The translations under genes and the position numbers were made by a program. Below, piece by piece: positions 8,958 through 19,900 of a stretch of 64,000 nt of DNA. The notes below the pieces were generated by a model, which ran no database searches, was not told the origin of the DNA, and was given only the letters and a program-made list of their open reading frames with translations. The stretch is taken from assembly GCA_965261255.1 (NCBI GenBank), contig CBDHCQ010000004.1:2976001-3040000 (forward strand). Reading direction: 5' to 3'. Position 1 is the stretch's first letter. Each line of letters begins with the position of its first letter. Source of the DNA: Bin80 sp965261255 (GTDB lineage: Bacteria; Bacteroidota; Rhodothermia; Rhodothermales; Bin80).

Positions 8958-11339
8958 TTAAAAGAGGCGCGCTAGACCAAACGTCGGATAAAGGAAACGC
9001 TTTTCCTCAATGTGATAGGCAAAATCCACACGTGCTAAGCCAAATATTCCGCTCAGCGATAACCCTAACTCATTATGACGGCGCCAGCGGTACCGCGATA
9101 CTCCCGACCCCCGAACAATAGAATGCCCACCAAAGATTGATACATTGTAGCCCCTATCAACCAAAGACGACAGCCGCAGCAGTTCAAAGGGCAGCGTACG
9201 AAAGTTATGCTCCCAGTATCCAAAAGCCATTCCGTTGCCTTGATATGGGAGTCCCCGAAGGGTGTGCAACGAACCATCCCAGTGGTAACCCGTGGTGCTT
9301 CCCTCGACAATAAACGAACGCTGCAGCGGCAGAGTCCGACCACCATCGGACGCCAAGCCCACTGAAATACCGTAATCAAGGGTTGCCGGTATAAACCGTC
9401 TACGCAAAAATGTATTCACGCGGCCGCCTGCTCTCAGATAGTACCGACGAAAAACAAAATCCGACTGCGGCATTGAGAATTCAACACTGATACCCAGATA
9501 CTTTGATGGATCTACTAGTATCACCGGAGGGCTGCCGAAATTAAGCCCAACTGTGAGTGTCCGCATTTCGCCTTCCATGACCGACGCATTTGGCCGCTGA
9601 AGTTCACGCCCGCCCAGCAAGTCGTAGCTGATGTTACCGGTCAACGGTGAATGAATTTCGTGCAGATAAGTAGCCGATATCGTACCCTGAGATGCTTGCA
9701 ATTGATAGCCACCCGTGAATGATATCCCCTGCCTTCGGTAGTAGTCAAAGTAATCTTCCTGCCCAAAGAGCATCAAACTGCTGTTAGTCAGTCTGTTTTT
9801 GTTACTGGACTGATAGGTGAAAGCATTTTCCGCGCGGTATCCCACATTGATGAACCAATCTTTCTCCCAGCGAACAGCTCCATCATACGAAACCTTCGCA
9901 GCTCCTTTTTGCCGAGTGCTCAAACCAGCACCCACTTCAATGGCAAATGTTTGGTCGGATTCTTCGCGAGAGAATTCTTTGCTGTACCCTACACCTCCAT
10001 GGAAAGCATCTACCCGGTTGTACCACAGACGCGGCGTAATCCCGAGATTGGTAAAAAAGTTGAAAATATCATCCGTAGCTGCGCGTCGCTCTTCCATTTC
10101 GGCGCGCCTGTTCAATGCTCGGCCCAAAGATCCGCGCAGCTCGTAGGCTTCCCTGAGCGAGTGAGTACTATCTATGGATGCATACGCTATTGTTTCTTCG
10201 GGATTAAGCGGAACCACAACCCCCTCACGTTGGAATCCTTCGTCAGATGCCACAGCTGATGAATCTACCTGCAACAATCTACCTTCCTCAAACAGGCTGT
10301 CCGCCAACGCAATATTCAACTGGTAATCCGTGAAGCGAGACACCTGATCAACGAAAACAGGAGGAACACTCAGCAATACTCCGAAGGAGATTTCAACAAC
10401 GGTATTTGATCGCAAATCCACGGGCAACCAAATGTCTCCACCGTAATTGGAAAACTGCTGCAGATAGGTGGTCTCATACCTCCGGATCGGAAATGGGAAT
10501 ATAAAGGCCGGCCCTGGGCGCAACCTAGCTTCAATTAGCGCGAAGACCCCATCCATGACGGACACTGTGCCCACGAATGCACTGGTCTGTCTGTACTTTG
10601 GCTTGACATCAATGTCGTAGATCAGTACATCATCAACACTGCGCATCCCTTCCAGCGTGAAAACGTACTTATCCAGTGCATCCGGGTGCGTGACACCAAT
10701 GAGTGTATGGCCGCTAACTTCAACGTCGTCATTGTATAGATTCAACACGGTCAGTGCAGCAGGCATTTCATCTCCAAAGGGTACATTGCCCGTGCTCCGC
10801 GTTCCAGTTATCTTTTCGCGGGTTCCCCGATCCTTATCCCACCATGCCGTGGCTGCAGATTCAACAATAGCAACAATACCGGAGTCATTGGAGAACGTGT
10901 AACGTGAGTATGCCTGAGCTTCAAATGTCCTCAGCTTCTCTTGCCATACTTTCTTCCGCTCAATCACCTCACGCATGATTGACACGGCCGGATCTTCATC
11001 TGTCACTACCATCTGCCTCATCTCTATGATCACAGGCTGCAACCGAAACTCTAATGGAGTTTCGGTGTGGGCCGTGAGTGTATCTGTTCGGAAGCCGATG
11101 TACCGCACCACAAGGTCAACTGGCAGATCATCCACTGCTATTTCGAAGACCCCTTCCCGGTTTGTAATGGTTCCTCTGTAGGTACCCGCGATTTGCACCG
11201 TTGCCGAAGGAAGGGTTTCATTGGTGCTGGCATCAACGACACGGCCACGCAGAATCTGTGCTTTGATCTCCGGTGGACATGCCAGACACAGAAGCATGAT
11301 CAACCCCGATGTTATGCTGGTACTGCATTTATACATCAA
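8958..11339 (-). CDS. DUF5686 outer-membrane protein, tandem paralogue
   Basis: 793 aa, same architecture as its downstream neighbour: signal peptide ending KAQ, CarboxypepD_reg-like domain (GRVVDASTNETLPSATVQI, TITNREGVFEIAVDD), the MRQMVVTDEDPAVSIMREVI linker and a long C-terminal barrel region ending in an aromatic/hydrophobic strand (FGLARLF). The 5' end overlaps the patatin stop by 11 bases, which argues for co-transcription and coupling. The duplication is old, as only motifs are shared. Role unknown; the lipase next to it suggests envelope lipid or surface maintenance, an inference from context. Confidence 0.86.
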   Translation of the reverse strand: MMYKCSTSITSGLIMLLCLACPPEIKAQILRGRVVDASTNETLPSATVQIAGTYRGTITNREGVFEIAVDDLPVDLVVRYIGFRTDTLTAHTETPLEFRLQPVIIEMRQMVVTDEDPAVSIMREVIERKKVWQEKLRTFEAQAYSRYTFSNDSGIVAIVESAATAWWDKDRGTREKITGTRSTGNVPFGDEMPAALTVLNLYNDDVEVSGHTLIGVTHPDALDKYVFTLEGMRSVDDVLIYDIDVKPKYRQTSAFVGTVSVMDGVFALIEARLRPGPAFIFPFPIRRYETTYLQQFSNYGGDIWLPVDLRSNTVVEISFGVLLSVPPVFVDQVSRFTDYQLNIALADSLFEEGRLLQVDSSAVASDEGFQREGVVVPLNPEETIAYASIDSTHSLREAYELRGSLGRALNRRAEMEERRAATDDIFNFFTNLGITPRLWYNRVDAFHGGVGYSKEFSREESDQTFAIEVGAGLSTRQKGAAKVSYDGAVRWEKDWFINVGYRAENAFTYQSSNKNRLTNSSLMLFGQEDYFDYYRRQGISFTGGYQLQASQGTISATYLHEIHSPLTGNISYDLLGGRELQRPNASVMEGEMRTLTVGLNFGSPPVILVDPSKYLGISVEFSMPQSDFVFRRYYLRAGGRVNTFLRRRFIPATLDYGISVGLASDGGRTLPLQRSFIVEGSTTGYHWDGSLHTLRGLPYQGNGMAFGYWEHNFRTLPFELLRLSSLVDRGYNVSIFGGHSIVRGSGVSRYRWRRHNELGLSLSGIFGLARVDFAYHIEEKRFLYPTFGLARLF

Positions 11340-12498
11340 TAGCTTCCTCCAAGAATGTTTCTATGGTAGCAGATTGCCGCTTGCCGTCTTCGTAACCCAG
11401 CTCCAGCACCCGGCTAATGAACTCTGGATCAAACAACATCACACTGAGCCAGTCTGGACTCAGAGTATCCCCACTTCCGAGCCCTCGCGTAAGTAACCGC
11501 AGGACGCCTTTCGTCCTAACCTCCAGTCCCCTTGCCAGCCTGCCGATGTCCTTGGATGGTTCAATCAGAAGGATGTTGACCGGACGCATTCCATTTCGTT
11601 CGGCATGCGGCGTACGTCTGACCAATTTGGTTATCCTCTCGGCCACTCGTATATCGTGATCAAAAGCATCCAAAAAAATGGCGTTCAGCATAATACCCAT
11701 TACCTGTGCTGCGGGCGGATATCCGATAATCGCTGGCTCGCCTGCTTCCTCCCGGGAGCGTGGGTATTTAGGTGAAATACAGATGATATCCGTTGCTCCC
11801 AAGTGCAATGCCGGCGCGAGCGGAGCAATCAAACGAATACCACCGTCCCCGTGCCATGCTCCGCCGAGCTTTACCGCAGGAAATAACAGCGGCAAAGCCG
11901 AAGATGCCATCACATGATCAAGCGTAATTTCAGTCTTGTGTGCGATGCGACTCGGGCGATGCCACATTTCGATGTCACGCCCTTGCACCCAGCTCACCGA
12001 CTGTCCTGTGGTGAAGCTGGTTGTCGTAATGCAAACCGACAATAATTTTCCACTATCGAGATTCTCACGAATCTGTGGCAACGTGCCGTCTGGGGCGGCT
12101 GGTAACTGTCCGGACAAATACCCACGCAGCGGTTGTGTATTGAGAAGTGCTTCACCTTCATCCACACGAATCACGGCGTTGCCAGGCCGTACACGCCGCA
12201 GAATGCGCCGAAACAAACTTACACTGGACTCAGGCAAGTAGACCTTGTCCTGATTGATATTCTGCCAACAGTCTAATAATGCTTCTGCACTTCCCGGACC
12301 AGGATGTCCTGCAAGAAATGCAGCATTGATTGCCCCGGCAGAAACTCCCGTAATGATCGGGAACGTAATTTCCGGGACCAATTCCTGCATGAAGTGCACA
12401 ACCCCAGCCTGATAGGCTGATCGTGCACCACCACCCGTCAGCACCAATGCTAACTGCCTCGGGGGCTCCTCTTCACTAAGACCAGATGTATTGCTCAT
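11329..12498 (-). CDS. Patatin-like phospholipase
   Basis: Cytosolic-looking lipid acyl hydrolase (no signal peptide). The patatin set is complete: oxyanion hole GGGAR at residues 22-26, nucleophile elbow G-V-S53-A-G, and the D218-G-G motif of the Ser-Asp dyad. Length 389 aa is normal for bacterial patatins. It is the first gene of a unit with the two DUF5686 genes, overlapping the next by 11 bases. A 192-bp gap separates it from the S46 gene upstream, so it could have its own promoter there. Substrate cannot be read from the sequence. Confidence 0.92.
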   Translation of the reverse strand: MSNTSGLSEEEPPRQLALVLTGGGARSAYQAGVVHFMQELVPEITFPIITGVSAGAINAAFLAGHPGPGSAEALLDCWQNINQDKVYLPESSVSLFRRILRRVRPGNAVIRVDEGEALLNTQPLRGYLSGQLPAAPDGTLPQIRENLDSGKLLSVCITTTSFTTGQSVSWVQGRDIEMWHRPSRIAHKTEITLDHVMASSALPLLFPAVKLGGAWHGDGGIRLIAPLAPALHLGATDIICISPKYPRSREEAGEPAIIGYPPAAQVMGIMLNAIFLDAFDHDIRVAERITKLVRRTPHAERNGMRPVNILLIEPSKDIGRLARGLEVRTKGVLRLLTRGLGSGDTLSPDWLSVMLFDPEFISRVLELGYEDGKRQSATIETFLEEAIDV

Positions 12499-12690
12499 CT
12501 CCTATCAGCACTCAACTCCAAGTTATTAAAGCTGTTTTTGCGCTACGGTCTCAATCATATTCAACCCGTCTTATTAGGTGCGAGAAAACAATAGTAATGG
12601 GGGATTAAATATTTAACCATACTTCATCAAGGAACTCAGGGAGAGCCGCTATTCGCTCCCAGAAGGTAACAAAGAGGACTACATACCTAA

Positions 12691-14916
12691 CTACAGCTCA
12701 TCTGGCTCAGCAAGAATCTCCCGCACCAAGCTGTCAGCCCTGTAGATGTGGCGCAGTGACTCCAGGATGGCACGCACATCCACCGAAATAGCCCGTGCAG
12801 CTCGATCGGAGAATACATACTCATTGGACACGGATTCAATGTTACCGTCGTAAAGTAATCCTACAACCTCCAGATTCTGGTTCAGGAGTGGAGACCCGGA
12901 ATTACCCGCGGCTAAATCATTGGTACTGACCATGCTCAATGGCGTCGAGAGATCGAATGCCCCGGGAGGATTACGCCAGCGTTCGGGAAGGTCCCACTCC
13001 CGACTGACGTTTCGATAGGCGTGAAAGTGGTCATACAGCCCATAGAATGTCGTGAATGCTGGAGCACGCGTTCCATTATACATATATCCGTCTACACGCC
13101 CATCCGATATCCGTAAAGAGGAGGATGCGTCCGGGGGTACATCCGTGCCGTAGAGCGCGAACCGCAGCGCTGCCAGCTCCGCAACAAGCAAGTCTTCGCG
13201 ATTCTGAAAACTATCCATCTGCTGTTGAACCGTGAAGTATAACGGGGCCAAGGCACTGATCACCCGCACAGTTGCATCATCGCTTCCCAGAAATCCCTCA
13301 TCCAAGAGTTCGGCAAATCCAGCCGAATCCGTGAGCGATGTATTGGCGACGATATCTGCAGCCAAGCTATCTATCGTAAGCTCTCCCAGTAGACTGCGCA
13401 TTGTCGGATCCTGGGCTCCCAGAGCTTCCTGGATCTCCTGAAGCCGCAACCCGATCAGCGACTCATCCACCTCTGCGGAAAGATTGTCCAAAGCCAATGC
13501 TTCCTTGCGAACATCTGCGATTATTTCCTGATCTACAAAGCCTCTGCGCTGCAGATTAGCATAATAGTACCCGTACAGCGCACGCAACAGGATCCTTGAC
13601 CCAAGAGTAGTCCCAAAAAATGTAAACCCTGCCATGCGGCCGGCCTCTGCCCGCTTTGATAGTTGGAGTTCATCCAGCTGCTGAAACAAGGAACCGTAGC
13701 GCCCCGACAGGGAATCCGATCTGAGAAGATCGTCCCGGACCAGATACTCAGCTGCGCTGCGTCGAGCAATCAGCGTATCATTGCGCAGGCCCGCCAACTT
13801 TCCAGAAAACGACTTAAGCGTGTTGCTGATATTGAACCACATGTTATTCAGCGCATCTGCAGTATCCGATCCGGCGGAACCCGCAAACGGGCGAAGTAAT
13901 GCTGCCCGTCGCTCTAAAGCCGCAACCTGTTGAGGCAACACATAATCGCGCTCAAAACTTAACTGTGATACACTGCCAAGCCGGCTGGTCGAGCCCGGAT
14001 TACCCACGAGAAAGACCGGATCGCCAGCTGATGCCCCCTCGGTACTCCACGCAAAATGATTAGGTGTTACTGCGGGGTTGCCATCTCTGTCGTAGGCCCG
14101 CAAAAAAGCCACATCTAGCGCATAACGGGGAAAAGTGAAGTTGTCGCTCTCGCCCCCGAAGTAACCTATTTGCTCCTCTGGAGCCATGACCAGGCGTACG
14201 TCTTCGTAGCGCCTATAGGTATAAGCGGCATAGCGCTCACCACTGTAGAGCTCAACCACTTCCACTTGCAGTGTGGAATCACGCACTGCTGCCGCCTCTC
14301 CTAGCTCTTCTTCGATAGCGGAAGCTTTGTTGCGGCGGGCCTGGACACGTTCAGTATCCCCCCGTACGATACGGCTGGCGCCGTGAACCCGGCTCGTGAC
14401 GTCCGTAATTCCCCAGAGCTGCTCAACATACAGGTCAGGTACTTTTCGCTCATCTGCACCAGTTCCAGCGAGAAAGCCTTCTTCGAGCAAACTCTCCCCG
14501 TCGCGAGACACGTCCACGATGCTTTCACGCACACAATGGTGGTTCGTCAGGATCAATCCCTGATCTGATACAAAGCTGGCAGAGCAGCCTGATGAGAGTC
14601 TTAAAGCACCTAGCCTGGCTTTCGCAAACCAAGCAGAATCGGCATCTATGCCATACTCTTCGGCGAACCATTCAACCGGCGGGTTATCAAACGTCCACAT
14701 TTTGCCTCCATCAAAACGACCGAGATCAACATCAAACCTGTCCACCTCAAAGGAAACTTCCTCCACCGGTTCCGCTGCCGGGGGCGGGGCCTCCTCAACG
14801 ACCAGAGGCTGCTCCATCACCTGCACAACTTCCACAGCAGAAGGAGCACAGCCCGCGAGTGCCACCAAAAGAAGCGGCAACCCCATAGACAATCCGTTCC
14901 TTTGGCTATGCGTCAT
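12691..14916 (-). CDS. S46-family dipeptidyl-peptidase (DPP7/DPP11 type), lipoprotein
   Basis: Exopeptidase removing dipeptides from peptide N-termini in the periplasm or at the cell surface. A lipobox (LVALAGC, C23) marks it as a lipoprotein. The chymotrypsin-like halves are intact: LTNHHC with catalytic H127, a GGESDNFTFPRY block that belongs to the Asp region, and GNSGSP with catalytic S673. The central 300 residues form the family's helical domain. Length 741 aa is normal. A four-base gap links it to the shortened S46 homologue upstream, so the two are surely one operon. Whether it prefers acidic or hydrophobic residues depends on the residue 18 after Ser, which I do not assign. Confidence 0.93.
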   Translation of the reverse strand: MTHSQRNGLSMGLPLLLVALAGCAPSAVEVVQVMEQPLVVEEAPPPAAEPVEEVSFEVDRFDVDLGRFDGGKMWTFDNPPVEWFAEEYGIDADSAWFAKARLGALRLSSGCSASFVSDQGLILTNHHCVRESIVDVSRDGESLLEEGFLAGTGADERKVPDLYVEQLWGITDVTSRVHGASRIVRGDTERVQARRNKASAIEEELGEAAAVRDSTLQVEVVELYSGERYAAYTYRRYEDVRLVMAPEEQIGYFGGESDNFTFPRYALDVAFLRAYDRDGNPAVTPNHFAWSTEGASAGDPVFLVGNPGSTSRLGSVSQLSFERDYVLPQQVAALERRAALLRPFAGSAGSDTADALNNMWFNISNTLKSFSGKLAGLRNDTLIARRSAAEYLVRDDLLRSDSLSGRYGSLFQQLDELQLSKRAEAGRMAGFTFFGTTLGSRILLRALYGYYYANLQRRGFVDQEIIADVRKEALALDNLSAEVDESLIGLRLQEIQEALGAQDPTMRSLLGELTIDSLAADIVANTSLTDSAGFAELLDEGFLGSDDATVRVISALAPLYFTVQQQMDSFQNREDLLVAELAALRFALYGTDVPPDASSSLRISDGRVDGYMYNGTRAPAFTTFYGLYDHFHAYRNVSREWDLPERWRNPPGAFDLSTPLSMVSTNDLAAGNSGSPLLNQNLEVVGLLYDGNIESVSNEYVFSDRAARAISVDVRAILESLRHIYRADSLVREILAEPDEL

Positions 14917-14919
14917 TCT

Positions 14920-16032
14920 CTATGGCAGCGCCTGTTCAGCCAATTCGTCCGCTACGCCCTCAGCTTTCAATACAGTGCGCAACAGCGCCAATATCCCGGA
15001 AGTAGACATAGCTACGCAATATGTACCGTCCGTGGTATCCGTATTATCAAAAGCAATGCCTAGAATTTCCATATCCACATTTATAAGTCCTGCACCCGTC
15101 TGCGCACATTCACCGACCACAGAGAAATTCAATGCGGTTGCCAATTCGTTCTCTTTGATGCCGGATAACCAGTCTTCCGTCAACTCCCACGCGCCTGTCG
15201 CGCCATGTGAATAGTACTGGTCCAGCATTCCATACAATGTGGTATACGGCGGTGAGACCGTACCGTTGTAGCTGAACGTATTCAGGAGCGTCATGACTGT
15301 GAACAGCTCATTCGCGTCAAATGCAGTGGCGAAGAGCCTCTCTCGGGCAAATGGACTGCGATCATTCCACGCAAAATAGCTCTCGGTCTCCAGGGGCTGA
15401 GCCTGACCATCGTAAACCCTGAACAATGCAAAATTTATCGCATATCTGGGGTATACACCCTCCTCGTTCCCAAAATCTGTAACATCCGCAGGAGGGATCA
15501 CAACGAGCCTCACATCACTGTATGTGCGCCAAATATATTCCCGGAAGGTACTGCTGTCGGCGGCTGCAATCACCTCTGCTTCAACTCCGGCCTCCAGATC
15601 TTCAGATGCATCCTCAATACGAGCAAACTCACGAATTTCCACGAGCTGCCGTACGGTTAACCCTGACAATTTATGCTCTTCCGACAACGTACCGGCTACA
15701 TAGACACTGTCATCTGGACGGATCCAAGTCTCCAGCGAGCGCAAACATGTTGCGCTTGTTACCGCCAGACCGTCAGCGCTTACGAGCGCAGCAGCGCATT
15801 CATGCAACTGAAGCGTACCTAGACGCGCGTTTTCAACCCAGGTAGCATCTACCGCACGTGGAAGTGGAGACCGGGATTCCGTCTCTTGGGCGAAGCGCCA
15901 GACATGCTTTACCTCGATATTTTCGTCCGCGCTCACTGGAACGGACTGTCCTGCCTGAGCAATAGCATCTGCAGTAACTGACCCAAGTAGCACGGCACCG
16001 ACCACGCGGCAAAGGATGGAACAATATCTCAT
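14920..16032 (-). CDS. S46-like pseudoprotease without helical domain
   Basis: A 370-aa secreted protein aligned to the S46 peptidase just downstream along both protease halves. ECAAALVSADGLAVTSATC matches GCSASFVSDQGLILTNHHC, so the catalytic His becomes T95. GECAQTGAGLIN matches AAGNSGSPLLN, so the catalytic Ser becomes T312. GNEEGVYPRYAIN matches GGESDNFTFPRYALD, which removes both acidic candidates. The 300-residue helical domain between the halves is missing; the chain passes from the YFAWNDR block straight to YNGTVSPPYTTLYG. The signal peptide (cleavage near AIAQ) is kept. It is the first gene of the pair, so it may be a chaperone, inhibitor or binding partner of the active enzyme. ATG at 16032 has AAGGTGGA upstream; a TTG at 16056 is less likely. 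Confidence 0.85.
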   Translation of the reverse strand: MRYCSILCRVVGAVLLGSVTADAIAQAGQSVPVSADENIEVKHVWRFAQETESRSPLPRAVDATWVENARLGTLQLHECAAALVSADGLAVTSATCLRSLETWIRPDDSVYVAGTLSEEHKLSGLTVRQLVEIREFARIEDASEDLEAGVEAEVIAAADSSTFREYIWRTYSDVRLVVIPPADVTDFGNEEGVYPRYAINFALFRVYDGQAQPLETESYFAWNDRSPFARERLFATAFDANELFTVMTLLNTFSYNGTVSPPYTTLYGMLDQYYSHGATGAWELTEDWLSGIKENELATALNFSVVGECAQTGAGLINVDMEILGIAFDNTDTTDGTYCVAMSTSGILALLRTVLKAEGVADELAEQALP

Positions 16033-16063
16033 GAACGTATATCCACCTTCTTGCAATTTCTAT

Positions 16064-16147
16064 GCCGGAGTGGCGGAACTGGTAGACGCGCAGGTCTTAG
16101 GAACCTGTGTCCCTTCGGATGTGTGGGTTCGAGTCCCACCTCCGGCA
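16064..16147 (+). tRNA. tRNA-Leu (anticodon TAG)
   Basis: The acceptor stem GCCGGAG pairs with CTCCGGC, with A as discriminator. The anticodon stem CAGGT/ACCTG holds the loop CTTAGGA, anticodon TAG at 16098-16100. A long variable arm (TGTCCCTTCGGATGT) and the T-arm GGGTTCGAGTCCC fit class II tRNA-Leu. CCA is not encoded, consistent with the CCA-adding enzyme at 48878-50467. The accessory island begins within a kilobase downstream, a usual place for integration. Confidence 0.98.
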
Positions 16148-16166
16148 CTTGCATTGACGGTCACCA

Positions 16167-16535
16167 TCAGTGGTCGGTGTTGTCACTCGCTACAAATTTC
16201 ATGGAGAGTGAGTTGACGCAGTGGCGCGTATTCTTGGCCGTAAACCTTTCGCCCGTGAATACATGCCCGAGATGTCCGCCACACTTGGCACAAATGATTT
16301 CCGTGCGCCGTCCATCGGCGTCCCGTACACGGCGAACACTTCCCGGAATTTCATCATCGAAGCTCGGCCACCCACATCCAGAACGAAATTTATCTTCTGA
16401 CCGATAAAGCGGCGCGTCGCATCGTCGACAAATATAAAGCCCTGGGGCATAATGCTCGTAGAACTCCCCTGTAAAGGGGCGCTCCGTTCCCTTGTTCAAA
16501 ATCACATGTGCTTCTTCGGGGGTGAGTTTGTTCAT
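16167..16535 (-). CDS. msrB: Peptide-methionine (R)-S-oxide reductase
   Basis: Reduces the R-epimer of methionine sulfoxide in proteins, restoring oxidised methionines. All family residues are visible: zinc pairs C36/C39 and C82/C85, the GCGWPSF block with C54, the GHVF motif, and the catalytic C106 in RHCVN. At 122 aa it is a stand-alone cytosolic MsrB. It lies tail to tail with tRNA-Leu (19 bp apart), probably the last core gene before the accessory island. Confidence 0.97.
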   Translation of the reverse strand: MNKLTPEEAHVILNKGTERPFTGEFYEHYAPGLYICRRCDAPLYRSEDKFRSGCGWPSFDDEIPGSVRRVRDADGRRTEIICAKCGGHLGHVFTGERFTAKNTRHCVNSLSMKFVASDNTDH

Positions 16536-16973
16536 CTATGTCCGTCCGGGAGTCCCATGTTGATTTGAGTACGATTGTGTCTGCAAATTGTGTCAGATCA
16601 GCGACACAAGCTATTGATTAATGAACAGGCAGTGAAAGTGAAGGGATGCGAGAGATTTCTGGGATTAGCTCTGCAGAGACGTGTCGATGCGCCATGGCTG
16701 GTTCCGATCTTTAGCTTGATAGAAAAGCGAACGGTCATGGCATTTTGTACTCAGTTTGGTTAGAAAAGAACACAGAATATCAATGGATACTCCGGTGAAA
16801 TCAAAAGAATGCAGTTCCAATTTCCTATCTCTTGTCCTGCACACACAAATGATTTCTTGGAAAGACTTTCGTGAATTTTTGAGAATTACAGGGTAAAGGG
16901 AACCTGTTTGAGCTAGAGTCATTGTATATGCCAGATACTGTAGCCCGTAACGCAACGATTTACTATTTACTTA
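16536..16973. other. 438-bp AT-rich gap upstream of the 1360-aa gene
   Basis: Visibly more A+T-rich than flanking core genes. It must hold the promoter of the large HTH gene, but I see no clear consensus or operator repeat. Short open frames on both strands (a 96-codon one on minus, 16665-16955) match no family I know and lack ribosome sites. I do not call them. Confidence 0.45.
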
Positions 16974-19900
16974 ATGAAAAGTTCCCGTGTCCCCAATCAG
17001 AAATTGGCAGATAAAATCCGTCAGGACATTCTTCCTGCGGGCATGTCAGTCACAGAAGCAGCCAAGAGATTGGGCGTGAGCCGCCCGACGTTTTCAAAAT
17101 TACTGAATGGTCGAGCAGAACTCTCCCTAGAAATGGCGTTACGACTCAAGGATACCTTTGGCGCAGACGAAAAAGAGCTCCTCAGCATTCAGATGGATGA
17201 AGAGGCCAAAAAACAGAGTATCGAGCATCGCAGGGTTCCAGTTGCCCGTTACGTACCAGACTTCCTTAGCATTACAGCCAGAAGGATCCAAAATTGGGGA
17301 ACGGAGTCAATTCATGCACGCAGTCAGCTACCAGTGCTAGTGCGACGACTAATACATGCGACTGGGCGTGAATTGCAGCTGGTAGATTTCCCAGGGTTTG
17401 ACAATGCCCAGCGTCATGGTTTTGACGGTCAAGTATTGGCTGGCGCAGCTGCACTGAATGTGCCGACGGGGCAATCAGTATGGGAGGTAAGCACCGAACA
17501 AAGGCCGCAGCAAAAGGCGGAGAGTGACTATCAAGCCCGAATAGACAGGCTTCCCAAAGCTCAACAATCTGAAACGACGTTTGTATTCGTTACAACACGG
17601 AACTGGAGTGGCAAGGGTGCCTGGACAGAAAAGAAAAATGAGTCAGGGCTTTGGAAGGAGGTGCGCGCATATGATGCGTCTGACCTTGAGCAGTGGTTGG
17701 AAACCACGGTTGAACCGCGGATTTGGTTGGCAGAAAAAATAGGGCTTGCTACCAGTGGGTTTCAAACTATAGAGGCATGCCGGTGTGAGTGGGAGCGGGC
17801 CACTGAGCCACGATTGACACCGAAAATTTTCGCACCATCTATTGACAAATATAAAAGGAGATTTCAAGCGTGGCTGGAATCGCCTCCAGGTCGCCTATTT
17901 GTCGTCAATGCTGACTCTTGTGAAGAGGGAACTGCATTTATTGCATATCTCTTGGATGAGATAGATCGTTTGGCAATTGCACCCGGTAATGCGGTGTTGT
18001 TTTATTCTGCGGATACACTGAAATCACTGTCACAATCGGCAACACCATTCATTGCAGTTGTTTGCAGCGATGAGGTTGAGTCCAGTATTCACGGCATACA
18101 CAAGAATCGCCACTGCATCGTAATTCGTCCACACAATGCCCCTTTGATGAATAGGGAGCCAGACATTGTTATTGATCCATTGGACCATGATACCTTAAAC
18201 AAGGCACTTCTGGACATGGGCATCAACCAACCACAACGCTGCGAAATTCTGGCCCGTGAATCAGGGCTGTCGCGAACTGTCTTGCGACGACGACTATCCG
18301 ATGACCCCAACGTCCAAAAGCCACGATGGGCTAAAGAGCCGGAAATTGCTCAAAAATTAATTCCACTTGCACTGGTCGGAGAATGGGATGCCGGATGCGA
18401 TGCTGATCGCCAAATCCTGGCGACCATAGCAGGGGATACGTACGATGGTATTGAGTCTACAATTGCGGAGTTGTGTCAAATTACAGACCCCTCCCCTATA
18501 TGGCGCATCAATAAACACCGGGGAATCAGCTCCAAGATAGACACAATATTTGCTATTGAACCGCATATAATAGAAAAGCACCTTAAAGATTTTATTGAGC
18601 TTGCCGAATATGTACTGAGTGAATCCGACCCGACACTTTACCATCCGGAGAGCAAACGGTTAATGGCTACCCTTTTCAACGAAGTCCGCCGTGAGCACTC
18701 TACCACACTGCGGAGTAGCATCCGAGACACGTTAATTTTCTTGGCGGTTCACGGAGACCGACTCTTTTCGGTCAGACTAGGAATAAAAGTAGCAACAGAC
18801 GTTTCTAACCTGATAAAGAGTTTGCTCGAACCACTTGATAGTAAAAAACTGGAGTCCTATGTAGATGATCTTCCTGATTTTGCCGAAGCCGCCCCTGATG
18901 TGTTTCTTAGGATGCTACAAAAGGATTTAAAGAAAGAACAACCGATTCTTATTTCGCTACTTCGACCTGTGGCAGAAATCATATTTGTGAATGTCCCGCG
19001 AGCAGGTCTTTTATGGGCACTCGAGCGGCTTGCATGGCACCGAGAATACTTTATGGATGTTGTGAATATCCTTGCGGAACTTTCGCACACAGAAATCAAC
19101 GATAATTGTACTAACAAGCCCATCAGAAGTCTTACCTCGATTTTTCATTCGCGGCTGCCCCAGACTACAGTATCTGTAAACGATAGGATTGAGGCACTAA
19201 AGATACTCTGCAAAAACTTCCCTGAGGTCGGCTGGCAAATCTGTATCCACCAAATAAATGGAAATAACGAGATCGGTGCCTATAATCCCTTTCCGCGCTG
19301 GCATACTGTTGTCTCCAATCCTGTCAGTCAAGCTGAGCGTCAGAAATTTGAACAGGTTGCTATTGATTTAACCGTCAATCGGCCAAATCATAATGCAAGG
19401 ACGCTTAGCGATCTTCTGCCATGCCTGCCGCAGATGGACGATAAAGAGAAAATGAAAGTGCTGGATGATGTGGCTACATGGTTGGAGGCAAAACCTGACA
19501 GAAGTGACAGATTGGAAATACTAAAGCAACTTGGAAAATTGGCAGACAGAGAAGATCGTGCCTCATCAAATCTTTGTCCAGATTTAAGCATCAGGATACG
19601 AGAAGTATCCCGGAAAATTGTCCAAGAAGGTTCATTTGAACGCGACGCTTTACTACTCGAAGATTCTTGGGACTCGTTCTTTATTGCAAAACTGGATGAT
19701 CCAAATATCAGTCCGGCTGAATGGTATACAGGGCGTGAGGAGAGGCGCAAACAGGCGATATCAAAAATCCTCCGGTCTTCTCGTGATAAGATCTCTGACA
19801 TGCTGGAATTTCTGCACATGACTGATGTCGGACACACACTCGGTTATCGGGCAGCTTCTCACATTGCTCCATCACAACTTTATGACATTGTTAAGCGCTT

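Noticed and set aside
16665..16955. 96-codon minus-strand gene upstream of the HTH gene, possibly a HigB toxin partner
   Set aside because: No HigB/RelE pattern, no ribosome site, AT-rich sequence where long frames are common.
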